From positions 2,294,001 to 2,358,000 of the forward strand of contig NZ_CP151273.1 of NCBI RefSeq assembly GCF_038237375.1: a DNA stretch of 64,000 nt. The letters are read 5' to 3'. Each line of letters starts with the position of its first letter. Positions within the stretch are counted from its first letter, which is position 1. The DNA comes from Alcaligenes sp. SDU_A2 (GTDB taxonomy: Bacteria; Pseudomonadota; Gammaproteobacteria; Burkholderiales; Burkholderiaceae_B). The position numbers and the translations under genes were made by a program. Below the pieces are notes generated by a model that was not told the origin of the DNA, did no database searches, and saw only the letters and a program-made list of their open reading frames with translations. Below, in pieces: positions 33,895 through 42,053 of this stretch.

Positions 33895-34236
33895 ATGAAT
33901 AAATCCGTGTTCTCTACCATGATGCAATGGGCCAAGATCGAAGGCTGGAGCCAAAGCGACCTGGCCAACCGGATCGGTGTGTCCCCGCAGAACATCACCA
34001 ACTGGAAGATACGCGGTGTCCCGTCCGACAGACACGCACAGATCGCTGCCTTGTTCGGCAAAACCGTCGATCAATTGCTTGGCAACAGCCCGACAGGTAC
34101 AGCGGGGACGCATACCTGGCCTTTTGCAGCTATCGACGAGCAAAAACTCTGTGCGCTTAGCCCCAGCGATGCCCTTCGCCTTGAAAGCATTATTTTGCTT
34201 GGCGCTGCCCAACTGGGCATAGACATCAAAAAATAA
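33895..34236 (+). CDS. CI-like repressor without protease domain
   Basis: A 113-residue repressor with an N-terminal HTH (WSQSDLANRIGVSPQNITNW) and a short tail with HTWPFAAID and LSPSDALRLESIILLGAAQLG, a form common in small phage repressors. It lacks the LexA-like S24 autocleavage domain, so induction is not by direct RecA cleavage of this protein. A terminator follows at 34304. Confidence 0.78.
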   Translation: MNKSVFSTMMQWAKIEGWSQSDLANRIGVSPQNITNWKIRGVPSDRHAQIAALFGKTVDQLLGNSPTGTAGTHTWPFAAIDEQKLCALSPSDALRLESIILLGAAQLGIDIKK

Positions 34237-34303
34237 ACAGTCCGCCGGGCATTAAATCCACGACCTGCAGTCACGCAGGTAAACGCCGTGCGTCCTATTC
34301 TTT

Positions 34304-34339
34304 CCCCACGATGCCAATTGTGTATCGTGGGGATTTTTG
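34304..34339 (+). terminator. Terminator after the CI-like gene
   Basis: CCCCACGAT and ATCGTGGGG pair around 11 bases, then ATTTTTGT and a further T run. Strong and in the sense direction of the CI-like gene. Confidence 0.8.
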
Positions 34340-34504
34340 TATTTTTTTTCATTTACGAAAAAAATGTCCATTCTTATTAAACAGCAAATAAGATTGACTA
34401 AAAATACTGTATGAATATACAGTTATTGTATTCGATTTATGTAATATATCGACATTCAAAAACTAATTTTCCGTGAGCCGCTGACTTTACCGCCCGCATC
34501 AACA

Positions 34505-34732
34505 ATGAAAAAGCAAAAGCGACCTGAAGCCCTCTCCTCTCCGACCCCAGCCTTCAGCAGTTCAGACCCCGAGCTGCTTCAAAAACTGGAACAGTTGGAA
34601 GCCCTGCTGATTCATGCCGTGTCAGCCAATGTTCAACACATCGCGCCAAGCAGCCAAAAAAGCCTGCTGGAGCTGGCCCACGACATCACGTGCTCGGCCA
34701 TCATCATGGTCCACGACCAACGCCATCAATAA
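34505..34732 (+). CDS. Small hypothetical phage protein
   Basis: A 75-residue protein: a Lys-rich start, Ser/Pro-rich linker and a helical second half (DPELLQKLEQLEALLIHAVS). Lies alone between the repressor and the excisionase-like gene. No family recognised; low-GC flanks. Confidence 0.5.
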   Translation: MKKQKRPEALSSPTPAFSSSDPELLQKLEQLEALLIHAVSANVQHIAPSSQKSLLELAHDITCSAIIMVHDQRHQ

Positions 34733-34784
34733 CAAAATCCAAGTGTAGCGGATGTACCGTTTTAAACATTTTGTTGATTTTATA

Positions 34785-34801
34785 TTAAACTTAATGTTTA
34801 A
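34785..34801. promoter_or_regulatory. Second operator TTAAAC-N5-GTTTAA
   Basis: TTAAACTTAATGTTTAA about 67 bases before the excisionase-like gene. A related half site TTTTAAAC lies at 34759-34766. The match with the immunity operator suggests the repressor also controls excision. Confidence 0.6.
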
Positions 34802-34867
34802 TCGCTGCAAGCCGGCAACCTGACAGACAGGTGCCACCATCCACAGAAAGACCTGAATGGAGCACCA

Positions 34868-35209
34868 ATGCTATCCGTCACTCAAACCGCCCAACGCCTG
34901 GGTGTCTCCCCCAGAACCGTATACGACCTGGCCGCCCCTGCCGGCCCCATTCCCTGCCACCGCATAGGCCGGCGCATTTTATTCAGCCACGACGATCTTC
35001 AGGAGTATCTTCAGTCATGCCGATATACCGCGACAAAGCGCGCGGCTGCTACGTATTCGAATTCGACCGAATCATCGGTGGGCAGCGCGTCCGGACTCGA
35101 AAGGCTCTTCCAAAAACATGGACGAAAGCCAAAGCTGACGCCTACGACAGACAAGAGAGCGATCGGATCTACGCCGTCGCCACACGCATCGCAACACCCG
35201 ACTACCTGA
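34868..35209 (+). CDS. Excisionase-like HTH protein
   Basis: A 113-residue protein whose first 50 residues form an AlpA/Xis type HTH (SVTQTAQRLGVSPRTVYDLA, then GRRILFSHDDLQEYL). The rest is read out of frame with the integrase start and is low in structure. Such proteins bend the attachment DNA during excision. The long overlap with the integrase gene is typical for a coupled pair. Confidence 0.65.
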   Translation: MLSVTQTAQRLGVSPRTVYDLAAPAGPIPCHRIGRRILFSHDDLQEYLQSCRYTATKRAAATYSNSTESSVGSASGLERLFQKHGRKPKLTPTTDKRAIGSTPSPHASQHPTT

Positions 35210-35985
35210 TCGAGAGCGCCGTTGCGCTGTATATCCGCGAACATGCTCCAACACTGAAGTCGGCCGACAACATCATTGCGGAGCTGGCCTTGATGTACTG
35301 GGCCTACAAAGGACGGCCACTATCCACCCTGGCCGAGGTCTGCAAAGACTATTCGCGCAAAGCATGCAAAGAAAATGGCGAACCACTCGCGCCCAGCACG
35401 CTACGAAACCGCATTCGCTACTTGACCAGCGCCTGCCGCTACGCATGGAAACACCACAATATGGGGGTCCGCGATCCAGCGGAAAAAGTCATCGCGCCTG
35501 CGGTGCGCAACGAGCGTCAGTTCTATATCTCGCGCGCGGAAATGCTGCAGCTCTGCCGGGCATGCGCCTGCCGGTCCACGCGCGCAGCAATACGGATTGC
35601 TTTCTACAGCGGCATGCGCATGGGTGAAATCATTCAGGCCCAACAACTCAGCGACTACTTTAAGCTGACGGACACCAAAAACGGCGAACCCAGAATCGTG
35701 CCGATTCACCCTCGCATCCGGCCATGCCTGACCATCAAACTCAAAGACGGAATAACCATGTCCAAACGCTTCAAACGCGCGGCAAGAGACATAGGAAAAG
35801 GAGAGTTACGATTTCACGATCTACGCCACGCCGCCGCCAGCGAGATGATTAATGCCGGCGTGGACCTGTTTACCGTCGGCGCTGTTCTTGGCCACCGCTC
35901 GGCCGTCAGCACCAAACGCTATGCGCACCTGGCTACCGACGCGCTGAAAACCGCGCTGCATAAAATCGGCACGAACGAGAAATAG
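35017..35985 (+). CDS. int: Tyrosine integrase of the element
   Basis: A 322-residue phage integrase starting MPIYRDKARGCYVFEFDR (a short arm-binding domain), with a core-binding domain (residues 65-160) and catalytic residues Arg in YSGMRMGEIIQA, Lys in DTKNGEPRIVP, HDLRH, GHRSAVSTKRYAH. Start at 35017 has AGGAG 11 bases before it. Located 116 bases from the tRNA-Met right attachment site, as expected. It is not closely similar to the recombinase at 15403. Confidence 0.9.
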   Translation: MPIYRDKARGCYVFEFDRIIGGQRVRTRKALPKTWTKAKADAYDRQESDRIYAVATRIATPDYLIESAVALYIREHAPTLKSADNIIAELALMYWAYKGRPLSTLAEVCKDYSRKACKENGEPLAPSTLRNRIRYLTSACRYAWKHHNMGVRDPAEKVIAPAVRNERQFYISRAEMLQLCRACACRSTRAAIRIAFYSGMRMGEIIQAQQLSDYFKLTDTKNGEPRIVPIHPRIRPCLTIKLKDGITMSKRFKRAARDIGKGELRFHDLRHAAASEMINAGVDLFTVGAVLGHRSAVSTKRYAHLATDALKTALHKIGTNEK

Positions 35986-36020
35986 CGAAAAATCCCCCAC
36001 AGACAATCGAAAAAAGCAAA

Positions 36021-36057
36021 AGGCCGCTTAAATTAAGCGGCCTATCTTTTTGATTTT
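36021..36057 (+). terminator. Terminator of the integrase gene
   Basis: AGGCCGCTT and AAGCGGCCT pair around a 5-base loop, followed by ATCTTTTTGATTTT. Confidence 0.8.
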
Positions 36058-36070
36058 ACTGAAAATTCTG

Positions 36071-36149
<79 letters not shown>

Positions 36150-36341
36150 AGATCGAAGCGATCAAGTCGGCAATTATTACACAAAGTCGCTGGCTGTGCA
36201 TGCGAGAGCGGGGACTTATCGTGCTCGGATCAGGGTAGACACAGTGCCTGACTCCATCACTACGTTTCCTAACCGGGCAGAAACTCTATTCAACTGGCTT
36301 TCAGGTATGCTTGTGCTCTTGTCCGCTTCCCCGTTTTTGCT

Positions 36342-36746
36342 GTGAAAAAATCGTCTCCTCAAGCCGATCTGTGTCCTTGCGGCAGCGGCGCGATGTACGC
36401 CTCTTGCTGCGGCCGCTGGCATGCCGGGCCCTTGCGCCTGCAAGCGCCCGACGCCGCCGCCTTGATGCGTTCGCGCTACAGCGCCTTTGTGCGCAACGAT
36501 CTGGCCTATCTTCTGGACACCTGGCATCCATCCACCCGTCCTGCAACGCTGGAACCCAATCCGACCGGCTTGCAATGGTTGGGCTTGCAAGTGCGCCGTC
36601 ACGAACAAAGCAACGCGGATACGGCCACGGTCGAATTCGTTGCCCGCAGTCGGCTAAACGGACGCGCCAACCGCTTGCACGAAACCAGCCGCTTTGTCCG
36701 GGAACAGGGCCACTGGCTATATATAGATGGCCAGTTCCATGACTGA
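36342..36746 (+). CDS. YchJ family protein with SEC-C motif
   Basis: A 134-residue protein starting with GTG. The N-terminal SEC-C zinc motif (CPCGSGAMYASCC) is intact and is followed by an NTF2-like YchJ domain (MRSRYSAFVRNDLAYLLDTWH). Role unknown. It overlaps the next gene by 8 bases. Confidence 0.85.
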   Translation: MKKSSPQADLCPCGSGAMYASCCGRWHAGPLRLQAPDAAALMRSRYSAFVRNDLAYLLDTWHPSTRPATLEPNPTGLQWLGLQVRRHEQSNADTATVEFVARSRLNGRANRLHETSRFVREQGHWLYIDGQFHD

Positions 36747-37197
36747 ACTACATATTGAACAGGTCGACTGCCAGGATCTGCCCCTGGCGCTTTTGCTGAA
36801 CGCCGATCCCTGCCCGGATCAGATCGCACGCTATCTGGCCGTCGGCACAGGCTGGCGCGTGCGGCGACGCGACCAAACCCTGGCGGCAGCCATACTGATG
36901 CCGCACACGGAGCAGACCTGGGAATTGATGAATATCGCTGTGCAGCCACAACAGCAGGGCCGGGGCTTGGGCGCCCAACTATTGCAAGCGCTGATTGCGT
37001 TTCTGCGCGCGCGTCAGGCACAGCAATTGCTCGTGGGTACGGGCGCTTTCGGCTATCCTCTCACCTTTTATCAGCGCGCCGGTTTTCGGGTCATGCGAAT
37101 AGAACACGATTATTTTCTGCGCCATTACGCGCAGCCGCTATTCGAGGATGGCATCCAGCACAAAGACAGGCTGATTCTAAGCCTGGCGCTGTCCTGA
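36739..37197 (+). CDS. GNAT family N-acetyltransferase
   Basis: A 152-residue acetyltransferase with the acetyl-CoA binding loop QQQGRGLGAQLL after the NIAV strand, and YPLTFYQRAGF near the C terminus. Substrate unknown. Start at 36739 overlaps the ychJ stop. Confidence 0.82.
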   Translation: MTELHIEQVDCQDLPLALLLNADPCPDQIARYLAVGTGWRVRRRDQTLAAAILMPHTEQTWELMNIAVQPQQQGRGLGAQLLQALIAFLRARQAQQLLVGTGAFGYPLTFYQRAGFRVMRIEHDYFLRHYAQPLFEDGIQHKDRLILSLALS

Positions 37198-37234
37198 TCC
37201 TTCACCGATTTCTACGCTTTCATAAAGAATTTCT

Positions 37235-37756
37235 ATGCTGAGCACTCTGACTGACTTTGCCAACCAGGCAACACAAGTAATCGCCGCCAATCCACAATGG
37301 GTAGCGCCTGCCGTTTTTGCCTTGTGCTTTGTGGAATCGCTACCTTTTCTGGCCCTGCTTGTGCCTGGCACCGCCATCTTGCTATCGGTAGGCGCATTGG
37401 TGGGGGCCGGAGAAATGCCGATCCTGCCCGTATGGCTGGCCGTCACCCTGGGTGCCGGACTGGGCAACTGGATTTCCTTCTGGCTCGGACAGCGCTACGG
37501 CGGCAATCTGTTTCACTTTGAATGGGCCCGCAAACGTCTGCATATGTACGTCAAGGCGCAGGCCTTTTTCGCCCGCTGGGGCTGGTTCAGCATTGTGGCC
37601 TGCCGCTTTATAGGTCCGCTGCGCGCCACTGTTCCGCTTATCGCTGGCACCTGCAATATGTCGCCGCTGGCGTTTCATATTTCCTCTTGGGCATCGGCCT
37701 GCCTGTGGGCCAGCGTGCTGCTGCTGCCCGGCTGGCTCAGTTTCCAGTACATGTAA
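37235..37756 (+). CDS. DedA family membrane protein
   Basis: A 173-residue DedA/SNARE-associated family protein. FVESLPFLALLVPGTAILLSVGAL near the N terminus, CRFIGPLRATVPLIAG centrally and several membrane segments match the family, which is involved in envelope homeostasis and lipid scrambling. Confidence 0.88.
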   Translation: MLSTLTDFANQATQVIAANPQWVAPAVFALCFVESLPFLALLVPGTAILLSVGALVGAGEMPILPVWLAVTLGAGLGNWISFWLGQRYGGNLFHFEWARKRLHMYVKAQAFFARWGWFSIVACRFIGPLRATVPLIAGTCNMSPLAFHISSWASACLWASVLLLPGWLSFQYM

Positions 37757-37762
37757 AAGCCC

Positions 37763-38107
37763 ATGACCCCACTGACAAGCAGCTATCTGACCCTGTCCGC
37801 CGCCATTGTCTGCGAGATCATCGCCACCAGCCTGTTGCAGCAATCGCAACAGTTCACGCGCTTGGTACCCAGCGTGCTGACCGCCCTGTTCTACGCCGGG
37901 GCCTTTTATTTTCTGTCACTCAGCTTGCGTACCTTGCCCGTGGGTGTGGCCTACGCAATATGGAGCGGCGTAGGCATTGTGCTGATCTCTTTGATCGGCT
38001 GGCTGCTGTTCCAGCAAAAGCTGGACCTGCCCGCCCTGATCGGCATAGGTTTTATTGTCGTCGGGGTACTGATCGTCAATCTCTTTTCCAAAACCGTCGG
38101 CCACTGA
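37763..38107 (+). CDS. SMR family multidrug exporter (EmrE/QacE-like)
   Basis: A 114-residue protein with four membrane segments. The essential membrane Glu is present in CEIIATSLLQQS, and YAIWSGVGIVLISLIGW is the SMR signature. A proton-coupled exporter of cationic compounds or guanidinium. Seven bases after the DedA gene. Confidence 0.88.
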   Translation: MTPLTSSYLTLSAAIVCEIIATSLLQQSQQFTRLVPSVLTALFYAGAFYFLSLSLRTLPVGVAYAIWSGVGIVLISLIGWLLFQQKLDLPALIGIGFIVVGVLIVNLFSKTVGH

Positions 38108-38120
38108 ACGGAGCCCGCTC

Positions 38121-38579
38121 ATGATCGCCCTGATTCAACGCGTGCGGCGCGCGCAAGTGGATATTGAAGAACAGACCGTGGCACAAATCGGCGCTGGCAT
38201 GTTGGTCCTGGTCTGCGCCGAACACGACGATACGCCCGAACAGGCCGATCGTCTGCTGGACAAGCTGCTGGCGATGCGCATCTTTCAGGACGAACACGGC
38301 AAAATGAACCTGAATGTGCAACAAACCGGCGGCCAGTTGCTGCTGGTCAGCCAGTTCACCCTGGCGGCCGATACCCGCAAAGGCAACCGCCCCGGCTTCA
38401 GCCGCGCCGCAGCCCCCGCCATCAGCCAACCGCTGTTCGATGAACTGGTGCGCCGGGCGCAAACACGGCTGCCGGGAACCCAGGCAGGTGTATTCGGGGC
38501 CGATATGCAAGTTAGCCTGATCAATGACGGTCCAGTCACCATCCCGCTGCATTTGCCGCCCAAAAGTGCGGAAAATTGA
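38121..38579 (+). CDS. dtd: D-aminoacyl-tRNA deacylase
   Basis: A 152-residue DTD enzyme with the active-site motifs SQFTLAAD and NDGPVT (NxGPVT). It removes D-amino acids from mischarged tRNAs. Complete, with normal start MIALIQRVRRAQV. Confidence 0.93.
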   Translation: MIALIQRVRRAQVDIEEQTVAQIGAGMLVLVCAEHDDTPEQADRLLDKLLAMRIFQDEHGKMNLNVQQTGGQLLLVSQFTLAADTRKGNRPGFSRAAAPAISQPLFDELVRRAQTRLPGTQAGVFGADMQVSLINDGPVTIPLHLPPKSAEN

Positions 38580-38582
38580 CGA

Positions 38583-38611
38583 TTGCCATCGAAAATAAGG
38601 CTCCCTATAAT
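38583..38611 (+). promoter_or_regulatory. Promoter of the nhaA leader
   Basis: TTGCCA at 38583-38588 and a perfect TATAAT at 38606-38611 with a 17-base spacer. Transcription should begin near 38618, giving an 80-base leader before nhaA. Confidence 0.7.
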
Positions 38612-38617
38612 GCCCGC

Positions 38618-38697
38618 TGGGTGTATTTGCGGCGTGGTGTTGCAAAACAGGTTAAATAAATGCGCAGGTCGGGCCGCCTCGCGGAGACTTGCCGACC
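38618..38697 (+). ncRNA. Probable nhaA-I type (Li+/Na+) riboswitch leader
   Basis: Immediately upstream of nhaA. GCGGC (38629-38633) can pair with GCCGC (38673-38677), and GGTCGG (38667-38672) with CCGACC (38692-38697), the latter ending at the ATG so that it can hide the ribosome site. The GGGTGTATTTGCGGCG and GCCGCCTCGCGGAGAC blocks resemble the nhaA-I motif as I remember it, a class reported to sense lithium. The assignment rests on recollection plus position. Confidence 0.6.
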
Positions 38698-40047
38698 ATG
38701 TCATCCATGACTCCCGGTGCGCCGATTCCGCGCGCCCATGCTTTTACCCGCCAGCTACAGCAACAGTTGCAGCGTCTACTTCATATTGAAGCCCTGGCAG
38801 GCATCATTCTGTTGCTGGCCGCCGCCCTGGCCCTGATCTGGGCCAATTCCTCCTATGCCGACAGCTACCATGCGCTATGGCATACCCAGTTGACGCTGGA
38901 GCTAGGCTCCTGGCGTTTTTCCCAAGATCTGCACTTTGTGGTCAACGACATTCTGATGACCCTGTTCTTCTTGGTCGTGGGCATGGAAATCCGCCGCGAA
39001 ATCCACGACGGCGCGCTGTCGGACTGGCGCTCGGCCATGCTGCCCGTCTGCGCGGCATTGGCAGCCATCACCCTGCCCGCCCTGATCTACGCGGCCATGA
39101 ACCCGGAACCCACGCTCTTGCAAGGCTGGGCCATTCCCACCGCTACCGACATTGCCTTCGCCGTGGGCGTGCTGGCCTTGCTGGGCCGCTCCCTGCCCGG
39201 CAGCCTGCGGGTCTTTTTGCTGGCCTTGGCGATTATTGATGATCTGGTTGCCATCCTGATCATTGCCTTTTTCTACTCCGGCGGTCTGGACTACAGTGCC
39301 TTTCTGATCGCCGGACTGGGCGTGGCCGCAGTGCTGGGCCTGCAGAAACTGGGCATAGGCTCGGCCTGGGCCTATGTTCTGCCAGGTGCCATCTTGTGGT
39401 TCGGCATGCTCAAGACCGGTGCCCATCCGACTCTGGCTGGTGTGGTGTTGGGCATGATGAGCCCGGTGCGCTCCCTGCCGCTGCCAGGCACCGCGCACGC
39501 CATGACGATGGAGCTGGCCCAGAAGCTGGGACAACAGAAAGACCCGCACGATGTGCTGCATACCCTGCGCAATCTACAACTGGCGCAGCGCGAAATGCTC
39601 GCGCCGGTTGACCGCATTCCGGCCTTGCTACACCCTTGGGTGGCCTTTACCATCATGCCCATTTTTGCGCTGGCCAACGCCGGCGTCAGCATGGGCGGCC
39701 TGGACCTGTCGGCGGCCAGTTCGCAAAGCACGCTGCTGGGAGTGGCTATCGCGCTGATCGTGGGCAAACCCCTGGGCGTGCTGCTAGGCACCTGGCTGCC
39801 CGTGCGCCTGGGCCTGTGCACCCTGCCGGCGGGCATGGACTGGGCCGGCGTCACCCTGATCGGCATGCTGGCCGGTATCGGCTTTACCATGTCTATTTTT
39901 GTGGCTAACCTGGCCTTTAGCCAGGCCGAATTGCTGGATGCCGCCAAACTGGGCGTCTTGTGCGGTTCGCTGGTCTCTGCTGTGCTGGGCTTGTGTTGGG
40001 GTCTGGTCCTGCAACGCCGCTACCGCCGTCAGGCCGCGGCAGCCTGA
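38698..40047 (+). CDS. nhaA: Na+/H+ antiporter NhaA
   Basis: A 449-residue NhaA antiporter. The ion-binding Asp pair is in LALAIIDDLVAILIIA, with GWAIPTATDIAFAVGVLALLG before it. About 12 membrane segments. Exports Na+ or Li+ in exchange for protons. ATG at 38698; the leader structure ends at this codon. Confidence 0.93.
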   Translation: MSSMTPGAPIPRAHAFTRQLQQQLQRLLHIEALAGIILLLAAALALIWANSSYADSYHALWHTQLTLELGSWRFSQDLHFVVNDILMTLFFLVVGMEIRREIHDGALSDWRSAMLPVCAALAAITLPALIYAAMNPEPTLLQGWAIPTATDIAFAVGVLALLGRSLPGSLRVFLLALAIIDDLVAILIIAFFYSGGLDYSAFLIAGLGVAAVLGLQKLGIGSAWAYVLPGAILWFGMLKTGAHPTLAGVVLGMMSPVRSLPLPGTAHAMTMELAQKLGQQKDPHDVLHTLRNLQLAQREMLAPVDRIPALLHPWVAFTIMPIFALANAGVSMGGLDLSAASSQSTLLGVAIALIVGKPLGVLLGTWLPVRLGLCTLPAGMDWAGVTLIGMLAGIGFTMSIFVANLAFSQAELLDAAKLGVLCGSLVSAVLGLCWGLVLQRRYRRQAAAA

Positions 40048-40062
40048 TACGCCGCAAAAAAG

Positions 40063-40084
40063 GGGAGACAAGAGCGTCTCCCCT
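40063..40084. other. Hairpin after nhaA
   Basis: GGGGAGAC and GTCTCCCC pair around 6 bases, with an A run before it. It has terminator form only on the minus strand; on the nhaA strand no T run follows. Confidence 0.5.
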
Positions 40085-40220
40085 CAGACTGCTGACAAAC
40101 CCCGCTGTTACACCCGTGTCTGTTTGCTCAGCCCAAACACAGGTTCGGACCGTAGGGCTAACACATCACTATGTCGCGTTCGGTCGTTGAGCGAAGCAGA
40201 AACGACATCGAAACAGGCGA

Positions 40221-40434
40221 GTCCGGCGGCCCTGATTCGGCGGGCTGGGGCCTTCGCCCGCGCTGCGCGCCGGTTCCCTTGCCGGCTGGCCGGGACAGGC
40301 GCCCCGTTAACTCGCCGCGTGGTTCGTGCCGAACCACAAGCGCGCGTCTCAAACAGAACGGGGCTTGCCCCCTGTCCCGGCCATCCGTCGGCGGCGAATG
40401 CCCTGACTCGCCCGCCGAATCAGGGCCACCGAAC
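40221..40434 (+). repeat. Structured hairpin repeat, copy B
   Basis: A 214-bp copy with outer arms 40221-40244 and 40411-40434 (22 of 24 pair), the conserved 20-mer at 40260-40279 (GCGCTGCGCGCCGGTTCCCT) and an inner 8-bp hairpin at 40319-40337. Same orientation as copy A. Confidence 0.7.
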
Positions 40435-40576
40435 TCACCCCGGCAACGTGATGGTTTCAGGCCCACGGCCCATCGACCAACCCTACCAGGCGGGAGCTCT
40501 CTCGGTCGCCCCTAGTCTTGCTATCCGTGAATCTCCCATAGACCAAAGATTGAAATCTATGCCATCAGGGCTTCGA

Positions 40577-40810
40577 GCCGCTCAAGGCGCACGCTGAACG
40601 GGGCAGGCGGGTCAGATGGCTTGCCGCAGGCGGGGCGCGAGGACGGGGGACACGTGTCGTGCTGTTTGACGGCGGCGCTTGTCGCTCGCCTGGGGGGCGA
40701 GCGACCCGCCGGAGTTCACGACGCGCCCGGCCCCGCGAACCGACCAGGGCACCGGCGCGCAGCGCCGGCAAGCCGTCAGCCTGCCCCGTTCAGCGTGCGC
40801 CTTGAGCGGC
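40577..40810 (-). repeat. Structured hairpin repeat, copy C
   Basis: A 234-bp copy on the minus strand closed by a perfect 31-bp inverted repeat (40577-40607 with 40780-40810). The core 20-mer is at 40746-40765 and the inner hairpin with 10-bp arms at 40681-40705. It lies 142 bp from copy B, in inverted orientation. The whole 40.05-41.0 kb gap otherwise holds no gene. Confidence 0.72.
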
Positions 40811-40860
40811 GTCTATAGAAAACCGGTTCGGCAATAAACATCGGCAGCCGAAGGGAATGC

Positions 40861-40891
40861 AAAAAAAGCCAGCCCACATTCAAGGGCTGGC
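40861..40891 (-). terminator. Terminator of the CnbZ-like gene
   Basis: On the minus strand GCCAGCCC and GGGCTGGC pair around 8 bases, followed by seven T's. Confidence 0.75.
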
Positions 40892-41003
40892 AAGAGGATT
40901 TTACGCAAAGGTTTGTCAGCAGCCTAAGGAGAGACAAGCGTATCTCCCCTGCAAAAACCCCATTGGGGCACCGTATTTTGCGGTGCCCGACTGCCGTGCG
41001 CGA

Positions 41004-41765
41004 TCAGTCAATGACCAGCACGCGCTCGTTCAGAATACGACGGCAATCCATTTCGTATTCCAGATCGACCACGGGCGGGCGGGCCAGATGCCAGCCCAGT
41101 CCCTTCTGAATGGCGCCACGCCGAGCCAGTTCGCTTGCCATAAAGGCATGCACATCATGCACGGTATAAGCATGCGTGGCCGTTGTATCGGCCCACTCGA
41201 AACCCAGCACCTGCATGCGGCGCTCCATTTCATCCAGAACCCACTCCGCTTTCTTGAGCATGCCCTGTGGCGACACATCCCGATACGCCACCACCAGATG
41301 CTCGTCATCGCCATCTACTTCCGGCACTTCGCAACTGCCAGAAATCACAAACGTCGACTCTTCGATATCCGTTTCCACCGTGTAGCTGAAAGCATAAAAA
41401 CTAGGCTCGGCAGGCGCGCCGACCAGAGGCGACACATTGCAGCGCGCCACTGGATTATGTTTGCCCTTGATCAGGCCCCAATCGCTCAGCGTCTGCACAT
41501 AGGTTTCGTTAAAGCTGCTGAAATCGGCTGCATTGGCCGGCTCGGGCGAGCGCAGTTCGCAGGCGCACAAGGCCGTCAGCGGCCTTTCTTCGGCCTCCAG
41601 CACGGCCTGGATGATGGCAAAGCCCTCATTCAAAGGGACCGGTTCGGAAAACACCACACGGCAGATTTCGTAACCGGGCTGCGCGGCCACACCGGCCGAA
41701 TATCGATGCACCCCTGTCGGGACGAAGCGGTAATTGCCCTTGTCAAATACCAACGCTTTATTCAT
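41004..41765 (-). CDS. CnbZ-like (2-amino-5-chloromuconate deaminase family) protein
   Basis: A 253-residue protein with YRFVPTGVHRYSAGVAAQPG, RPLTALCACELRSPEP and SPLVGAPAEPSFYAFSY, which match my recollection of CnbZ-type deaminases, a RidA-like group acting on aminomuconate analogues. No chloronitrobenzene genes lie nearby, so its natural substrate is unclear. Start at 41765 has AGGA seven bases before it. Confidence 0.7.
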   Translation of the reverse strand: MNKALVFDKGNYRFVPTGVHRYSAGVAAQPGYEICRVVFSEPVPLNEGFAIIQAVLEAEERPLTALCACELRSPEPANAADFSSFNETYVQTLSDWGLIKGKHNPVARCNVSPLVGAPAEPSFYAFSYTVETDIEESTFVISGSCEVPEVDGDDEHLVVAYRDVSPQGMLKKAEWVLDEMERRMQVLGFEWADTTATHAYTVHDVHAFMASELARRGAIQKGLGWHLARPPVVDLEYEMDCRRILNERVLVID

Positions 41766-42053
41766 TGTCATTCCTGATTCTGTGGCGGGCACGCTGCCCT
41801 GCCTTAAGTTCGCTGCCTGCCACCGCGCGGCGCGCAAGCGGGCACTATAGCACCGTCCAAACGCAAAAAAGGCCGATGTGCAGTTCGATTACAACAGTCG
41901 CACCCAAGCCCGGCCTGCGGCCATAAAACTGTCTTGTACGGCACACACAATGACGCTTTTTCCTGTGTCCTGCAGCCACTGGGTACAATGGGCAGCGTCG
42001 GTGCCGGCGCGCCCGACTCCGCCCCGAGCCCCTGCCAGCCCAACGGAGTGTCA

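Noticed and set aside
34868-35209. Full-length functional protein to the last codon
   Set aside because: Only the first 50 residues look folded; the remainder overlaps the integrase in another frame, so the tail may be incidental.
40063-40084. Terminator of nhaA
   Set aside because: The hairpin is good, but no T run follows in the nhaA direction.
41766-42053. Mg2+ riboswitch (M-box or mgtA leader) before mgtE
   Set aside because: The 5' region is short and I could not find the conserved M-box elements.
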